Shown piece after piece: positions 53,749 through 55,341 of a stretch of DNA of 55,341 nucleotides. Made by a program: the position numbers and the translations under genes. The notes beneath the pieces are model-generated. The model was not told the origin of the DNA. It ran no database searches and worked only from the letters and a program-made list of their open reading frames with translations. Position 1 is the first letter of the stretch. Every line of letters starts with the position of its first letter. The stretch comes from Flavobacteriaceae bacterium (GTDB lineage: Bacteria; Bacteroidota; Bacteroidia; Flavobacteriales; Flavobacteriaceae): assembly GCA_002719315.1 (NCBI GenBank), contig PBHD01000001.1, forward strand, positions 53,439-108,779, in the 5' to 3' direction.

Positions 53749-55341
53749 TTACCAAAAAATACTATAAATAGCTGCAAGAATTATTAATACTGCAAAGGAA
53801 CCTATATTAAATATAGGTTCTGTATTAAACACACCTTTCCTTAATTCTATTCCCTTTATATCATTTGCTCCTTTATTTTGATTTAAACTGACAATAACAA
53901 TAACTAACATTGTAAATAATGTTGTTAATCCCATTTGATCTAAAAAAGGGAGTGTAGGGAAAACAGATTCTAAAGCAGTTCCTTCAACCCATCCCTTTGA
54001 GCCAACTTTTAAAAACATCGCAGTCGGAATAGATATTAGTGCTCCAATAATAGCACCTTTATTGGTTGCTTTTTTCCAAAACAAACCTAGCATGAATACT
54101 GCAAGTATTCCAGGACTTACAATACCAGTATATTCTTGAATAAATTGAAAAGCTTGATCTATACCTCCTAGAAGAGGGGCCATAATAGAGCCAATAATCA
54201 GGGCAATAGCTGCAGATATTCTTCCAATTTTTACAGATTTACTTTCGCTAGCACCAGGATTTATAATTTGTTTGTATATATCCATAGTAAAAATTGTAGC
54301 AGTTGAATTTAACATTGAAGCTAGAGAAGAAACAATAGCCGCTGCAAGTGCAGCAAAAGCTATGCCCTTAAGGCCAGTTGGCAAAAATTGTAATAACCAA
54401 GGATATGCTTTATCAGCAGTTTCATTATTTGGCATATTTAATAAACCTTCTTGACCAAGACTTGAAAGAAGTGCAGGGTCATTTACTATAACATAAGCAG
54501 CAATTCCAGGAATAACAATAATAAGGGGAAGAATCATTTTTAACCCAGCTGCTAAAACTATTCCTTTTTGAGATTCTTTTAATGATTTTGCCGCTAATGT
54601 CCTTTGAATAATATATTGATTAAAACCCCAATAATAAATATTTGCAACCCACATACCTCCAACTAGAACAGCAATACCTGGAAGATTATCATATTCTGGA
54701 TTGCTTTTATCAAGTATCATGTCAAATTTTTCAGGAGCTGCTTTGTAAATGCCTTTTAAACCCTCTATAACACCTTCTCCTGAAGAAACTGTATTTAAAG
54801 CTAGATAAGTTGTTATAAAACCTCCTATAACTAAAAAAACAACTTGAATAACGTCTGTCCAAGCTACAGCAGATAGCCCGCCATATAAAGAATATGCAGC
54901 TGCAAAAAGAGATAATCCAATAATTGAATAAATCATTTTTACCCCTAAAATAGTTTCAAATGCTAGTGCTCCTAAATATAAAACGGATGCAAGATTAACA
55001 AATACAAACAGACCTATCCAAAAAACAGCTAAAATTGTTTTTAGATTTGTTGAATATCTCTTTTCTACAAATTCAGGAATAGTATATAGACCTTTTTCAA
55101 TAAAAATTGGCAAAAAGTATTTGCCTACAATTAATAGAGTTAATGCTGCCATCCACTCATATGAGGCTATTGCAAGACCAACTGCAAAACCTGAACCTGA
55201 CATACCAATGAATTGTTCAGCTGATATATTAGCTGCAATTAGTGATGTTCCTACTGCCCACCATGGTAAAGATTTACTTGCTAAAAAATAATCTTCAGAA
55301 TTTTTTTCTTGTCCTTCTTTATTTCTTGAAACCCAAAGACC
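53749..55341 (-). CDS. Sodium/solute symporter (SSS family), 5'-truncated by window edge
   Basis: The C-terminal 530 residues of a sodium:solute symporter, likely for a sugar. The reading frame remains open to the right edge of the window upstream of the internal Met at 55203, and that upstream part contains the family sequence DYFLASKSLPWWAVGTSLIAANISAEQFIG, so the real start is outside. About 12 transmembrane helices are visible, with LYGGLSAVAWTDVIQ and AAIVSSLASMLNSTATIF typical of SGLT-type transporters. It is convergent with the Gfo/Idh/MocA gene and probably delivers the sugar that locus acts on. Confidence 0.92.
   Translation of the reverse strand, partial: GLWVSRNKEGQEKNSEDYFLASKSLPWWAVGTSLIAANISAEQFIGMSGSGFAVGLAIASYEWMAALTLLIVGKYFLPIFIEKGLYTIPEFVEKRYSTNLKTILAVFWIGLFVFVNLASVLYLGALAFETILGVKMIYSIIGLSLFAAAYSLYGGLSAVAWTDVIQVVFLVIGGFITTYLALNTVSSGEGVIEGLKGIYKAAPEKFDMILDKSNPEYDNLPGIAVLVGGMWVANIYYWGFNQYIIQRTLAAKSLKESQKGIVLAAGLKMILPLIIVIPGIAAYVIVNDPALLSSLGQEGLLNMPNNETADKAYPWLLQFLPTGLKGIAFAALAAAIVSSLASMLNSTATIFTMDIYKQIINPGASESKSVKIGRISAAIALIIGSIMAPLLGGIDQAFQFIQEYTGIVSPGILAVFMLGLFWKKATNKGAIIGALISIPTAMFLKVGSKGWVEGTALESVFPTLPFLDQMGLTTLFTMLVIVIVSLNQNKGANDIKGIELRKGVFNTEPIFNIGSFAVLIILAAIYSIFW

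Overview
The window is AT-rich DNA that reads as a marine-type Flavobacteriaceae (Bacteroidota) chromosome. The evidence is a bacillithiol bshA gene, TonB and LptD outer-membrane proteins, Bacteroidota-type TamB and MlaD proteins, a sodium/solute symporter, two secreted Gfo/Idh/MocA oxidoreductases, AGA-dominated arginine codons and a near-absence of Shine-Dalgarno sites. No rRNA, CRISPR array, integrase or transposase was seen.

Layout. (1) 1-2010: an M20 peptidase cut by the left edge, and a PfkB sugar kinase. (2) 2088-19785: a self-contained [NiFe]-hydrogenase island. It lies between a decayed 44-bp copy of the 5' half of a tRNA-Arg and the intact tRNA-Arg(UCU). A rightward operon holds the small subunit, five tandem single-pass membrane proteins that look paralogous, the large subunit, a degenerate and an intact maturation-peptidase homologue, a Cys-rich winged-helix-like protein, a helical protein, and two related periplasmic proteins. 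It meets, nearly end to end, a leftward operon of a CooC-like ATPase, hypC, a TetR regulator, a TonB-dependent receptor, hypE, hypD and hypF. (3) 19992-25000: a hydroxyacid-oxoacid transhydrogenase flanked by 53-bp direct repeats, a small membrane protein, a Gfo/Idh/MocA oxidoreductase, alanine dehydrogenase and a DUF4442 protein. (4) 25127-50771: core genome, with nitronate monooxygenase, AI-2E-type permease, rsmE, tsaD, tamB-like, pfkA, gap, BadF-type kinase, ridA, lptD, amidase, MlaD, Hdr-like Fe-S genes, a GH3/serine-hydrolase fusion, bshA and a penicillin-acylase-type hydrolase. (5) 50772-55341: small proteins, then a DUF1080 / Gfo-Idh-MocA / sodium-symporter sugar locus cut by the right edge.

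How the island may work. The hydrogenase lacks a Tat signal and has no cytochrome b partner gene. The five small membrane proteins are the obvious candidates for anchoring it to the membrane and passing electrons to the quinone pool. hypC, D, E and F are present but hypA and hypB are absent from the window. The CooC-like Ni-type ATPase and the cysteine-rich protein could fill the nickel-insertion role, and the TonB receptor could import nickel chelates. The gene set resembles the group 1h/1l uptake hydrogenases reported for atmospheric or dissolved H2 oxidation; that subgroup assignment is inference and needs a tree.
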